From contig SCFE01000032.1 in NCBI GenBank assembly GCA_004352715.1, positions 656,072 through 707,614 on the forward strand: a stretch of 51,543 nt of DNA. Reading direction: 5' to 3'. Origin of the DNA: Hofstenia miamia. Lineage: Eukaryota > Xenacoelomorpha > Acoela. Shown here one piece after another: positions 32,060 to 43,579 of the stretch (its first letter is position 1; each line of letters starts with the position of its first letter). Under the pieces are notes generated by a model that was not told where the DNA came from, made no database searches, and was given only the letters and a program-made list of their open reading frames with translations. A program made the translations under genes and the position numbers.

Positions 32060-32607
32060 CAGGGTGTTTATAAAGTCTCTTGGGGGTTTTGATTGATTAT
32101 TCAGCAAAAACAGAAACATGAAACATAGTGACTATTGTATTATCTTAAACCACGTACACGCGCATTAAATATTTACAGAATATTGAAAGGAATATAGAGA
32201 AATTAACACAAATAGTTTTTCAAAAGAAACGCTTCTATTTTCTACAAATTAAGCAAACGTTCCTTAAATGAATGAACGGCATCTTGCATATTTCCGCAGA
32301 AATATTTTTGGATTCATTTCCAATAAAAATGTGCGCCTGTTTGAGATTCGCAGGTTTCCGTTTGTAAACTTGTGTTTTTAGGAAACCCCCCACGAAAACG
32401 TTATTTTCAAACATAAATCTTTGAAATTTTGTAGGATACTGTCCCTTTATACTACTTATCTCCCGTCCCCCCCCCTAGAGGGATTCCCATTTTTGCCAAA
32501 ATATCATTTCTATACATTTCATATATTGATGTTTTCAAGAGTGTCATCCCAAAATTTAAAGTTAGCAATGCGTACAATCTAGTTAGAATTTAGAGATTTA
32601 AATTACT
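31905..32607. other. Non-coding stretch with (TA)n at 32022-32054
   Basis: It holds a TA microsatellite followed by CAGGGTGTTTATAAAGTC, which resembles a DNA-transposon tip, but no matching opposite end was found. No gene seen. Confidence 0.45.
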
Positions 32608-32698
32608 TGTTATTTATACATTTCTCACCAAAAAACAGGAACGTGCCCCTATTTCAAAAATCCTAAATCCGCGTCTGTTTCAAACTGTATCTCTGTTA

Positions 32699-32810
32699 TA
32701 CCCCGTTTACACGTGACACGAGACATGCATGTCTTGTGTTTTTAATGAGCGAATGTCAAGTCTAAACACCCAAAACACGCGACATTCTCTACTTGAGTGG
32801 TTTATTATAA
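32699..32810. mobile_element. Half copy of the fold-back MITE
   Basis: This is the left arm of the element at 33046-33238. It stops after ACTTGAGTGG and jumps straight to the downstream flank (TTTATTATAACCC), so the right arm is missing. The junction shares a short TGG with the intact version. Confidence 0.7.
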
Positions 32811-33045
32811 CCCAGTGTGTCATTTAAGAGAAAATTAAATTAAAAATTGCATATTTGAATGTCGTTTTCCTGGTCATGTCTCATTGTGAAATGATAGAGA
32901 AATGATACTACAAGCAGCCAGGTTTGCTCAACANNNNNNNNNNNNNNNNNNNNNTGTTATTTATACATTTCTCACCAAAAAACAGGAACGTGCCCCTATT
33001 TCAAAAATCCTAAATCCGCGTCTGTTTCAAACTGTATCTCTGTTA

Positions 33046-33238
33046 TACCCCGTTTACACGTGACACGAGACATGCATGTCTTGTGTTTTTAATGAGCGAA
33101 TGTCAAGTCTAAACACCCAAAACACGCGACATTCTCTACTTGAGTGGTTGAATGTCGCGTGTTTTGGGTGTTTAGACGTGACATTCGCTCGTTGAAAACA
33201 AAAGACATGCATGTCTCATGTCACGTGTAAACGGGGTA
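33046..33238. mobile_element. Fold-back MITE (193 bp), Harbinger-like TTA duplication
   Basis: Two arms of roughly 90 bp are near-perfect reverse complements, starting TACCCCGTTTACACGTGAC, around a loop of about 15 bases. A TTA trinucleotide flanks both ends (33043-33045 and 33239-33241), the target duplication of PIF/Harbinger elements. There is no coding content. Transcribed RNA would form a very stable hairpin. Confidence 0.8.
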
Positions 33239-33404
33239 TTATCCTTCTGATAAAACACTTTGCAAACTAACCAAGAATGGTTTATTATAACCCAGTGTGT
33301 CATTATTAAATTAAAAATTGCATATTTGAATGTCGTTTTCCTGGTCATGTCTCATTGTGAAATGATAGAGAAATGATACTACAAGCAGCCAGGTTTGTTC
33401 AACA

Positions 33405-36400
33405 TTTGTGTCCGTTTACTATTATACAGAGTCAATATAGTAAAATTGTCGCTTGGTACTATCTGTGTATGATACCGGTAATATACTGCAACTGAAGGTT
33501 AGAAGCGGTAATTGCAATGTTGAGACAAACTGAAAGATTAAAGTCATAAGTGTAATGTTGTTGTTTCATAATGACTGCATACAATCAGTATATTGAAAGA
33601 AATAGGATCTGTATGCCGATAAAACGCTTAGATCTCGCATTTACTGAATTCCATTTTAGATATAAAATCACTTTAGCAAATATATTCATTTCCTATTTTA
33701 TTATTATATTGCGAGATTAAGCTAAAATTTACTTTAAAATTAGAGTGAAACATGTTTAAACAAAAATAATTTTACGGTAGCTGGTATGTTATCTTGGGTA
33801 CTATTTGCCACTATGTGCATAATTTCGCGTTGATGCTGTTTGTTTTGATATTAAGGTAAGTTGATATTGGTATTAGCCGGGATATTAGTACCCTTGGCTT
33901 TGTCCAAATCAGTTGTCTAAATAGCACTGGTAAATTCCACAACATGTAGATATTTTCTAAGTCTTTTATTATTAAAAGGTCAACTGCACTTTGAAAATGC
34001 AAGTTCGTTCGATATGGTAAGCATAATGAAACCTACAGAAGCAGTTGCTTTTCATTTGCATCGTTTTCAGAGATTGAAATTTGGAGTATTGCGCACTTCT
34101 ATGCCCCTGAATTGTCTCCCCTTTTCCATGAAAAGCATTTCATAGTCCTTTTTTAAGGCCAGCTGCGAAGACTTAATTAAAACGTTCTTTCCTCAAAATT
34201 GAAAATAGTTCACTTTGATTCAAGATGTCATCAATCGATTTGCTGCTAAAAACAGACGATTGCATGTTGTGAAAATTTTGCTTTTGTTAAAAAAATTTTA
34301 GTTTACAATTTTGTTTCTGTAAAAATGAGTGACACTCCCCACCTCCGTTTTGAAAATCCTAAACGCGCCTCTGTTCATAAGTGCAACAAGCAGTTGAAAT
34401 TATTCATATGTTATAGAAAATGTTTTAAAAATAGTGAAATGTCAGAATTTGAAGAATTTTCTAATTGTAGAATTATTAAAACTGATCGATTCTTAATTCT
34501 GTAATCCATATTTTAATACTTTTTCTGCGCCACTGCGCAATTGACTATGTCTGCGCATTGGGTGTTAGATTAATCGTAATGTCTTTAGATATTTGTAAAA
34601 AATGTCATCATATAATCGCTGTGCATTCCTACAGTTTTGGCTTCGAAGGTAGCAGCTGTGTAAGTCTTGTGTTTACTAATTAAGGCAATACATTTGCGGA
34701 ATAATATATTATCATAATTTTGTCGATTTTTGTATTAATTATGCCAAATTGTTTCCCAATTTGTACAGTTACTACAAACTGTAAGTAAACGGAGTTTGTT
34801 TAAGTCACATTTTGATGCTCAATATAATCTATCTAGGGCATTTATGTATTAATTATGTATTATTGCATCTCTAGTGTAAGGTCGATGCGGCAAATTCATT
34901 TAATTGATCCTCTACGCAATGTTGTAGACTCAAGATGATTCAATTTCCTTTTGTACTACCCCACCAGTTTACATTGATATTTGTACTTAGTTTAGTTTTT
35001 ATTGCCAGTTAGGTTCCTCGAAATATACACCTGCTGTATTTTTCGTCTTATGAATTTTTCATCGAATATATTCATTGATTATATTTACATTTAAATGTTT
35101 AATGTCTACTTCCAATTCCTGAGCAGTATTTATCATGTTCATGCAAATTTGAAAGTTGGCATTTTTTGCTATTTATCACTGTACATTTCGATTACATTGA
35201 CTTAAATTTATGATTTTAATATTTTCGATATAAACTAATGGATTGAAACCTAATATCTTTTGCTATTCTACGATAATTAGCTAAATAATTTCCATATAGC
35301 GTTTTAGTTATTGTACGATTATATATGTTATCTTACTCACTAATCTTGTAAAAAACTTATCTTAATACAAAAATGTTTTTTATAATCTTACTATTAATTC
35401 CTGTCTATTACAAAATTATACCTAGCCGAAAGACCACTTTGGGGCTGATTTCAAAAAATGTGTATGGAGCAGCCCTCATAATATAATTCTGTGTTTTAAT
35501 GATCAAAATCAATTGCATACTTTATACATGCATTTTGTAATCCGCATTTTTTTGCGATGCCACTTCTGAAAGCTTTTTAGGATATTTTGCATCATACATA
35601 ATTTTATGTTATATATTCCTTGATCTCAAAAATCTAATAAGGTTCTCATCCACAAAACCAAATGCCTTCATATAGCAGCAGGTAAAAGGTCTGTTCATAA
35701 TTTAGACAATAATGTACATTTTTAAATTCTATGAGTTCTAAATAATTTGATTTAGGAAGTAGATATGACTTGTATGTTATGTGGTACATTCGAAGATTGT
35801 TACACCGTTGAACCTGAAGAATTACAATCCAATTCACTAACTCGGTGACTGATGTCATCAATTCACAATTGTTCATACCTGTATTTGTTCAAATTTTGTA
35901 AATTTAGAATTTTTTGCTTTTATTTCCCTAGCGTAAGGCTAAACAATTTGTAAATTAAATGACAAATTACATTACAGTTACCTTGTCTTTCATTTCCATG
36001 GGGCATTAATGACTTTCTTAGAATGCTTTATTCAAATATTACTTTCTAGCATATGTTGCAAAACATAGGCGGATAGTCCTACTGTAGTAATTCAAACCAA
36101 TCTCAGATGTTCAGGTTTTGTATATATATATCAAGTGAACATCAATGCCTTTCTGCAATGTCGTATACAGAACTGGTCACAACTGGGAAATTTTCTAGAA
36201 GAAACTACTTTTGAAGTATTTGCTGAAATTCCGCTCAGAATAAGTGCACGATACTTACTCAGAATGTTGCCTTCCAAAGCTAGCTGCTATAGGTAATTGC
36301 CTAAGGTCTTCAATATTGTTTAGAGAAAGATTTTCAATGGAAATAAATTTGTGTTGAAACGTAAGCAGATGATAGTTGAATTGATTTGAATTTACCTACT

Positions 36401-36839
36401 TTTTGCATTTCATTGTTTGAATGCAATTCGTTTATTCAAATTAGTTTAAACTATTGTTTAATTAAAATTTCATAGTTTAATTGAATTTAAACAGTTTTAC
36501 GTAATTTAAATGGTCAACACTGGAACTACAGATTTAAGAATGCTACTAATAATTTTTCCAATTTTGATCAAAATAGATGTCATGCTGTGGGAATTATCGC
36601 ACCAAAAATTTAATGAGAATGATTGGAACCAAATCCAATGAGACTAAATGTGACTGTAACCAGTAAAATTCTCATACCGCAGAACCATTACCACTACATA
36701 GCACAAAGAATTGTGGAGAAATATTGAAACGCTTCTAAAATATTTGTGGAAATGAATGACAATTGCTTTTCCATATGCAAGCCTGCATATTATTCAAAGT
36801 AGTTAAGGGGACTGGAAGCCTAGGACACTAACTCGGATT
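33405..36839. other. Non-coding AT-rich stretch
   Basis: No gene I can support. A possible tiny first exon at 34741-34780 (ATG, two CxxxC-like cysteines, then GTAAGT) and a frame at 35646-35876 minus were considered too weak. A hAT-like tip (TAAACGCGCCTCTG) occurs near 34360-34373 without a visible partner end. Confidence 0.4.
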
Positions 36840-36938
36840 CTGATTGGTCGAGAGCTTATGACGTCAGATGTCACGTGACAGACTGTGAATATCGAAGGGG
36901 GTGGTTGAGGCGTTGAGTCATCTAATTGATACTTGGTG
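36840..36938 (+). promoter_or_regulatory. Promoter-like module: CCAAT box, CRE and E-box
   Basis: TTCTGATTGGTCGA carries an inverted CCAAT box, followed within about 20 bp by TATGACGTCA (a CRE) and then by TCACGTGAC (an E-box). The segment GTGAATATCGAAGGGGGTGG matches the corresponding part of the module at 40390-40425 and 46760-46790 (GTGGATATTGACAGGGGTG). It is therefore a diverged copy of the same repeated module. The contig ends 40 bp later. Confidence 0.55.
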
Positions 36939-37938
36939 NNNNNNNNNNNNNNNNNNNNNNNNNNNNNNNNNNNNNNNNNNNNNNNNNNNNNNNNNNNNNN
37001 NNNNNNNNNNNNNNNNNNNNNNNNNNNNNNNNNNNNNNNNNNNNNNNNNNNNNNNNNNNNNNNNNNNNNNNNNNNNNNNNNNNNNNNNNNNNNNNNNNNN
37101 NNNNNNNNNNNNNNNNNNNNNNNNNNNNNNNNNNNNNNNNNNNNNNNNNNNNNNNNNNNNNNNNNNNNNNNNNNNNNNNNNNNNNNNNNNNNNNNNNNNN
37201 NNNNNNNNNNNNNNNNNNNNNNNNNNNNNNNNNNNNNNNNNNNNNNNNNNNNNNNNNNNNNNNNNNNNNNNNNNNNNNNNNNNNNNNNNNNNNNNNNNNN
37301 NNNNNNNNNNNNNNNNNNNNNNNNNNNNNNNNNNNNNNNNNNNNNNNNNNNNNNNNNNNNNNNNNNNNNNNNNNNNNNNNNNNNNNNNNNNNNNNNNNNN
37401 NNNNNNNNNNNNNNNNNNNNNNNNNNNNNNNNNNNNNNNNNNNNNNNNNNNNNNNNNNNNNNNNNNNNNNNNNNNNNNNNNNNNNNNNNNNNNNNNNNNN
37501 NNNNNNNNNNNNNNNNNNNNNNNNNNNNNNNNNNNNNNNNNNNNNNNNNNNNNNNNNNNNNNNNNNNNNNNNNNNNNNNNNNNNNNNNNNNNNNNNNNNN
37601 NNNNNNNNNNNNNNNNNNNNNNNNNNNNNNNNNNNNNNNNNNNNNNNNNNNNNNNNNNNNNNNNNNNNNNNNNNNNNNNNNNNNNNNNNNNNNNNNNNNN
37701 NNNNNNNNNNNNNNNNNNNNNNNNNNNNNNNNNNNNNNNNNNNNNNNNNNNNNNNNNNNNNNNNNNNNNNNNNNNNNNNNNNNNNNNNNNNNNNNNNNNN
37801 NNNNNNNNNNNNNNNNNNNNNNNNNNNNNNNNNNNNNNNNNNNNNNNNNNNNNNNNNNNNNNNNNNNNNNNNNNNNNNNNNNNNNNNNNNNNNNNNNNNN
37901 NNNNNNNNNNNNNNNNNNNNNNNNNNNNNNNNNNNNNN
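36939..37938. other. Assembly gap, exactly 1000 N
   Basis: All bases are N; the round length indicates a placeholder of unknown true size. Confidence 0.98.
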
Positions 37939-38082
37939 CGAGAAATGGTGATGATTCACAGCCATAACCACGATATCTCTATCAAGAGAATGAACAAAGT
38001 GACGCTAACACCCTACGATGATAAGAGATATCTGGTGGATCATTACCAAAGTTTGCCATATGGTCATAAAGGTATAGACTGA
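37939..38082 (+). CDS. C-terminal end of a large multi-copy-element protein (DDKR motif), partial
   Basis: The frame enters from the gap and ends at a TGA at 38080-38082. Its 47 residues include MIHSHNHDISIKR, NKVTLTPYDDKRY and LPYGH, and the codons are more GC-rich than the surroundings. I recall similar C-termini (S..H......NK..L...DDKRy......GH) from large, repeated proteins of unclear function in invertebrate genomes, some linked with virus-like or Polinton-like elements. I cannot verify the family here. The N-terminal part lies in the gap or beyond. Confidence 0.55.
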   Translation, partial: REMVMIHSHNHDISIKRMNKVTLTPYDDKRYLVDHYQSLPYGHKGID

Positions 38083-38426
38083 ATTTAAATGTATTTTAGT
38101 AATTTTCCATTTAGATATCCCACAATCTTCAATTAAACGCCCCATAAATGAACCGTCTACAAGCAGCAGCAAAAGACCTCATTTAGGTATATGAAAATTA
38201 TTTTGCACATAAATTTAATAATTATTTCCTAGATCCATGATAGTGAATTGTCTGCCATCTAGCTCTGCCTCCGTACTTGCTCCAAGTTTCCGTATATGGT
38301 AAATGGAAATGGACGTTTTATGGTTAATAATGTTTTACCTGCTTAGATGTTGTAAATATTTTTCGTCGTTTCCACACAGTGCATTTCCCTCTATTCCCCA
38401 TACGTTTGTGCAAAAGTCCAACTCTA
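38083..38426. other. Non-coding sequence after the DDKR frame
   Basis: No gene seen; probably 3' flank of the partial protein. Confidence 0.4.
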
Positions 38427-39175
38427 CGTAAACTCCACCACAAAAAATGTATATATATATTTTAATTTTAAGAAATTAACTAAGTATTTAGCCTCTGTCG
38501 CCTCCCGTCAATTCAAGATGTTCCACCTATAAATTGAAAAAAACGCCTCTATGTTGAACTCTGTGATAACAAAGGTATAATTGTTTTTTACACACGTAAT
38601 AAATTAACAATAATATTTAGATTCGTCTTCCCTCTTGTTTCGAATAAAAAAACGATGTTTGTAAATTCCATCGCAAATTGTTTCAAATGAAGAAGATGCC
38701 TCGCTATACAAACTCCACCACAAAAAAATGTATGTACATATTTAATTTATGAGAAAATAACTAAGTATTTAGCCTCTGTCGCCTCCTGTCAATTCAAGAT
38801 GTTCCACCTATAAATTGAAAAAACGCCTCTATGTTGAACTCTGTGATAACAAAGGTATAATTGTTTTTTACACACGTAATAATTAACAATAATATTTAGA
38901 TTCGTCTTCCCTCTTGTTTCGAATGAAAACGATGTTTGTAAATTCCATCGCAAATTGTTTCAAATGAAGCCTTGCTATACAAACTCCACCATAAAAAAAG
39001 ATGTATGTACATATTTTAATTTATGAGAAAATAACTAAGTATTTAGCCTCTGTCGCCTCCCTTCAATTCAAGATGCTCCATCTATAAATTGAAAAAACGC
39101 CTCTATGTTGAACTCTGTGATAACAAAGGTATAATTGTTTTAATTTATAATAAGTTAACATTTATATGAATTTTA
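38427..39175. repeat. Tandem array, about 2.7 copies of a ~275-bp unit
   Basis: Each unit starts near ACAAACTCCACCAYAAAAAA and includes AGCCTCTGTCGCCTCC, ATTCAAGATGYTCC, AAACGCCTCTATGTTGAACT and GATTCGTCTTCCCTCTTG. Copies begin at about 38427, 38706 and 38978; the third lacks the end of the unit. Differences are mostly short indels in A/T runs. No coding frame runs through the units. Confidence 0.85.
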
Positions 39176-39295
39176 GCCTCAATTGAAAATCTGATTCGAT
39201 CACGCATTCTTCAACTATGCTCCACCGTTTGTTTATCAATTGAAAATCTGATTCTCTCAACGCTTCTCATGCCTGCGTTTACACTTCTGTAAAAA

Positions 39296-40295
39296 NNNNN
39301 NNNNNNNNNNNNNNNNNNNNNNNNNNNNNNNNNNNNNNNNNNNNNNNNNNNNNNNNNNNNNNNNNNNNNNNNNNNNNNNNNNNNNNNNNNNNNNNNNNNN
39401 NNNNNNNNNNNNNNNNNNNNNNNNNNNNNNNNNNNNNNNNNNNNNNNNNNNNNNNNNNNNNNNNNNNNNNNNNNNNNNNNNNNNNNNNNNNNNNNNNNNN
39501 NNNNNNNNNNNNNNNNNNNNNNNNNNNNNNNNNNNNNNNNNNNNNNNNNNNNNNNNNNNNNNNNNNNNNNNNNNNNNNNNNNNNNNNNNNNNNNNNNNNN
39601 NNNNNNNNNNNNNNNNNNNNNNNNNNNNNNNNNNNNNNNNNNNNNNNNNNNNNNNNNNNNNNNNNNNNNNNNNNNNNNNNNNNNNNNNNNNNNNNNNNNN
39701 NNNNNNNNNNNNNNNNNNNNNNNNNNNNNNNNNNNNNNNNNNNNNNNNNNNNNNNNNNNNNNNNNNNNNNNNNNNNNNNNNNNNNNNNNNNNNNNNNNNN
39801 NNNNNNNNNNNNNNNNNNNNNNNNNNNNNNNNNNNNNNNNNNNNNNNNNNNNNNNNNNNNNNNNNNNNNNNNNNNNNNNNNNNNNNNNNNNNNNNNNNNN
39901 NNNNNNNNNNNNNNNNNNNNNNNNNNNNNNNNNNNNNNNNNNNNNNNNNNNNNNNNNNNNNNNNNNNNNNNNNNNNNNNNNNNNNNNNNNNNNNNNNNNN
40001 NNNNNNNNNNNNNNNNNNNNNNNNNNNNNNNNNNNNNNNNNNNNNNNNNNNNNNNNNNNNNNNNNNNNNNNNNNNNNNNNNNNNNNNNNNNNNNNNNNNN
40101 NNNNNNNNNNNNNNNNNNNNNNNNNNNNNNNNNNNNNNNNNNNNNNNNNNNNNNNNNNNNNNNNNNNNNNNNNNNNNNNNNNNNNNNNNNNNNNNNNNNN
40201 NNNNNNNNNNNNNNNNNNNNNNNNNNNNNNNNNNNNNNNNNNNNNNNNNNNNNNNNNNNNNNNNNNNNNNNNNNNNNNNNNNNNNNNNNNNNNNN
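39296..40295. other. Assembly gap, exactly 1000 N
   Basis: Placeholder gap of unknown size. Confidence 0.98.
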
Positions 40296-41490
40296 AGTAA
40301 TATCTGAGCATATTTCATTACACTTTTTTCTGATTGGTCGAAAGGGGGTCTTAGCCAGTTTCACTATGACTTATGGCCAGTGTTCAGTCGTGGATATTGA
40401 CAGGGGTGTTGCAGTGACGTCATGAAAATTGCATAGCCATGTACTTGCTAAGTGAATCATTTATGGGACCTAATTTAGTTTGCATGTTTTATTTTACTTT
40501 ATTACATCTATTTTTTTGTTAATACACATGGCTGACAAATTAGGGTTTACATCATGTTTGTGATTATGCATTGCTGACTAATAATTCTCCCATCCACAAA
40601 AATTCCACACGTTTCTATTGCTTAGCTAGTCTATGTAAAAATTAAATTCATTATTTTCTATTCATTAGATGCAAAAGGCTACATTTTGTTTTTAAATGCA
40701 TTGCTATTTTTCACTTGTAAAAAAATTCCATATGGTTTTCTAATGATTAACATAACTTAACATTTGTTGAAATTTAATTAATTTTTTGTTAATTCTAAAC
40801 ATTACATACAAAGAGTTACATTTCTGATTTTTGATTACACTGCTATTTCATTGTAAGAATCCATATGTTTAATTCATTTTTTGCTAATAAATAATGGAAA
40901 ACTATTCACTATACTTAAACATTACAGGCGTATGAAATGTAGAGTTACATGACAAGCCAATTTCCTTTTCCAAAAAATTATACATGTGATGATATTAGTA
41001 GGAATTATATAGATATACACGCTCTCATTAATACACTATTATTACATTAGTTTTACACAATTGTCTTTCATTGTATTCCCTTCTTAGTTTTTACGGATTT
41101 TTGGGGTTGTACATGTTTGTAGACTGTTACATCTTTTGTCAACTTTGCAAATTTTCCCTTGAAAAACTGTCAGAAAAAAGCGTTTTCTATATTTGTTAAC
41201 AATTGATTAACAGGTGCTAATTGATGATTCATACTCTTTGTGATTAATTCATAAATTATAAAGGGTATTGCCAAAAGATGCAAATATTCACGCATTACAT
41301 AATCAATCTATGAGTAATTTTAGAATGTACATGTGTACATGTTAGAGAATTCGTTATATATGATTGCAACCTTAATGAATAAATCATACTGACATTAGAT
41401 CTCATTATTAACAGGGGATTGCATTTAATCCAATCCAGTCCACTATGTATCAAAATATTTGGAGAAATATATTAGTCATGTATACACATA
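40296..41490 (+). repeat. Large repeat copy A (promoter-like module plus ~1.1 kb)
   Basis: It begins AGTAATATCTGAGCATATTT, then carries a CCAAT box (TTCTGATTGGTCGA) and a CRE (GTGACGTCATG) near 40330 and 40416. It is nearly identical, in order, to 46664-47771 and, inverted, to 42491-43579. It spans the whole contig and ends at the sequence GTATACACATA next to the gap. No long frame is visible in it. Confidence 0.85.
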
Positions 41491-42490
41491 NNNNNNNNNN
41501 NNNNNNNNNNNNNNNNNNNNNNNNNNNNNNNNNNNNNNNNNNNNNNNNNNNNNNNNNNNNNNNNNNNNNNNNNNNNNNNNNNNNNNNNNNNNNNNNNNNN
41601 NNNNNNNNNNNNNNNNNNNNNNNNNNNNNNNNNNNNNNNNNNNNNNNNNNNNNNNNNNNNNNNNNNNNNNNNNNNNNNNNNNNNNNNNNNNNNNNNNNNN
41701 NNNNNNNNNNNNNNNNNNNNNNNNNNNNNNNNNNNNNNNNNNNNNNNNNNNNNNNNNNNNNNNNNNNNNNNNNNNNNNNNNNNNNNNNNNNNNNNNNNNN
41801 NNNNNNNNNNNNNNNNNNNNNNNNNNNNNNNNNNNNNNNNNNNNNNNNNNNNNNNNNNNNNNNNNNNNNNNNNNNNNNNNNNNNNNNNNNNNNNNNNNNN
41901 NNNNNNNNNNNNNNNNNNNNNNNNNNNNNNNNNNNNNNNNNNNNNNNNNNNNNNNNNNNNNNNNNNNNNNNNNNNNNNNNNNNNNNNNNNNNNNNNNNNN
42001 NNNNNNNNNNNNNNNNNNNNNNNNNNNNNNNNNNNNNNNNNNNNNNNNNNNNNNNNNNNNNNNNNNNNNNNNNNNNNNNNNNNNNNNNNNNNNNNNNNNN
42101 NNNNNNNNNNNNNNNNNNNNNNNNNNNNNNNNNNNNNNNNNNNNNNNNNNNNNNNNNNNNNNNNNNNNNNNNNNNNNNNNNNNNNNNNNNNNNNNNNNNN
42201 NNNNNNNNNNNNNNNNNNNNNNNNNNNNNNNNNNNNNNNNNNNNNNNNNNNNNNNNNNNNNNNNNNNNNNNNNNNNNNNNNNNNNNNNNNNNNNNNNNNN
42301 NNNNNNNNNNNNNNNNNNNNNNNNNNNNNNNNNNNNNNNNNNNNNNNNNNNNNNNNNNNNNNNNNNNNNNNNNNNNNNNNNNNNNNNNNNNNNNNNNNNN
42401 NNNNNNNNNNNNNNNNNNNNNNNNNNNNNNNNNNNNNNNNNNNNNNNNNNNNNNNNNNNNNNNNNNNNNNNNNNNNNNNNNNNNNNNNNN
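41491..42490. other. Assembly gap, exactly 1000 N, between inverted copies
   Basis: Copies A and B abut this gap at the same repeat position in opposite orientation. Confidence 0.98.
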
Positions 42491-43579
42491 TATGTGTATA
42501 CATGACTAATATATTTCTCCAAATATTTTGATACATAGTGGACTGGATTGGATTAAATGCAATCCCCTGTTAATAATGAGATCTAATGTCAGTATGATTT
42601 ATTCATTAAGGTTGCAATCATATATAACGAATTCTCTAACATGTACACATGTACATTCTAAAATTACTCATAGATTGATTATGTAATGCGTGAATATTTG
42701 CATCTTTTTGGCAACACCCTTTATAATTCATGAATTAATCACAAGGAGTATGAATCATCAATTAGCACCTGTTAATCAATTGTTAACAAATATAGAAAAT
42801 GCTTTTTTCTGACAGTTTTCCAAGGGAAAATTTGCAAAGTTGACAAAAGATGTAACAGTCTACAAACATGTACAACCCCAAAAATCCGTAAAAACTAAGA
42901 AGGGAATACAATGAAAGACAATTGTGAAAAAACTAATGTAATAATAGTGTATATCTATATAATTCCTACTAATATCATCACATGTATAATTTTTTGGAAA
43001 AGTAAATTGGCTTGTCATGTAACTCTACATTTCATACGCCTGTAATGTTTAAGTATAGTGAATATTTTTCCGTTATTTATTAGCAAAAAATGAATTAAAC
43101 ATATGGATTTTTACAATGAAATAGCAGTGTAATCGAAAATCAGAAATGTAACCTTTGTATGTAATGTTTAGAATTAACAAAAAATTAATTAAATTTCAAC
43201 AAATGTTAAGTTATGTTAATCATTAGAAAACCATATGGAATTTTTTTACAAGTGAAAAATAGCAATGCATTTAAAAACAAAATGTAGCCTTTTGCATCTA
43301 ATGAATAGAAAATAATGAATTTAATTTTTACATAGACTAGCTAAGCAATAGAAACGTGTGGAATTTTTGTGGATGGGAGAATTATTAGTCAGCAATGTAT
43401 AATCACAAACATGATGTAAACCCTAATTTGTCAGCCATGTGTATTAACAAAAAAATAGATGTAATAAAGTAAAATAAAACATGCAAACTAAATTAGGTCC
43501 CATAAATGATTCACTTAGCAAGTACATGGCTATGCAATTTTCATGACGTCACTGCAACACCTGTGTCAATATCCACAAC
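42491..43579 (-). repeat. Large repeat copy B, inverted
   Basis: Reverse complement of copies A and C, lacking the first ~85 bp with the CCAAT box because the contig ends at the ATATCCACAAC segment. Details such as GGGTGTTGCCAAAAAG, where A has GGGTATTGCCAAAAG, agree with C rather than A. It is therefore a separate copy, not A read twice. Confidence 0.85.

Larger units (their letters stand above)
32608..33404. repeat. Two versions of one locus on either side of a 21-N gap
   Basis: 32608-32933 and 32955-33404 begin and end with the same sequence. The second contains about 140 bp that the first lacks, including the right arm of the fold-back MITE at 33046-33238. Un-merged alleles, or a hairpin deletion, explain this better than a real duplication. 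Confidence 0.75.

Noticed and set aside
32022-32110. CAGGGTGTTTATAAAGTC as the tip of a DNA transposon
   Set aside because: No reverse-complement partner or target duplication was found nearby.
34330-34380. hAT-like right tip ending TAAACGCGCCTCTG (similar one near 32690)
   Set aside because: Both resemble hAT ends, but no left ends or 8-bp duplications could be located.
34741-34780. Possible tiny first exon: ATG, cysteine-containing 13 codons, then GTAAGT
   Set aside because: A strong donor, but 40 bases with no recognisable motif and no partner exon; likely chance.
35646-35876. 76-codon minus-strand frame
   Set aside because: No known motif, no splice or promoter support, low-complexity AT-rich composition.
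36901-38082. Apparent long open frames of 340-390 residues on both strands across N runs (also at 39211-40364, 41445-42536, 43506-44691 and 48887-50068)
   Set aside because: They consist almost wholly of undetermined bases. Only the last 144 bases (37939-38082) of the first have real coding evidence.
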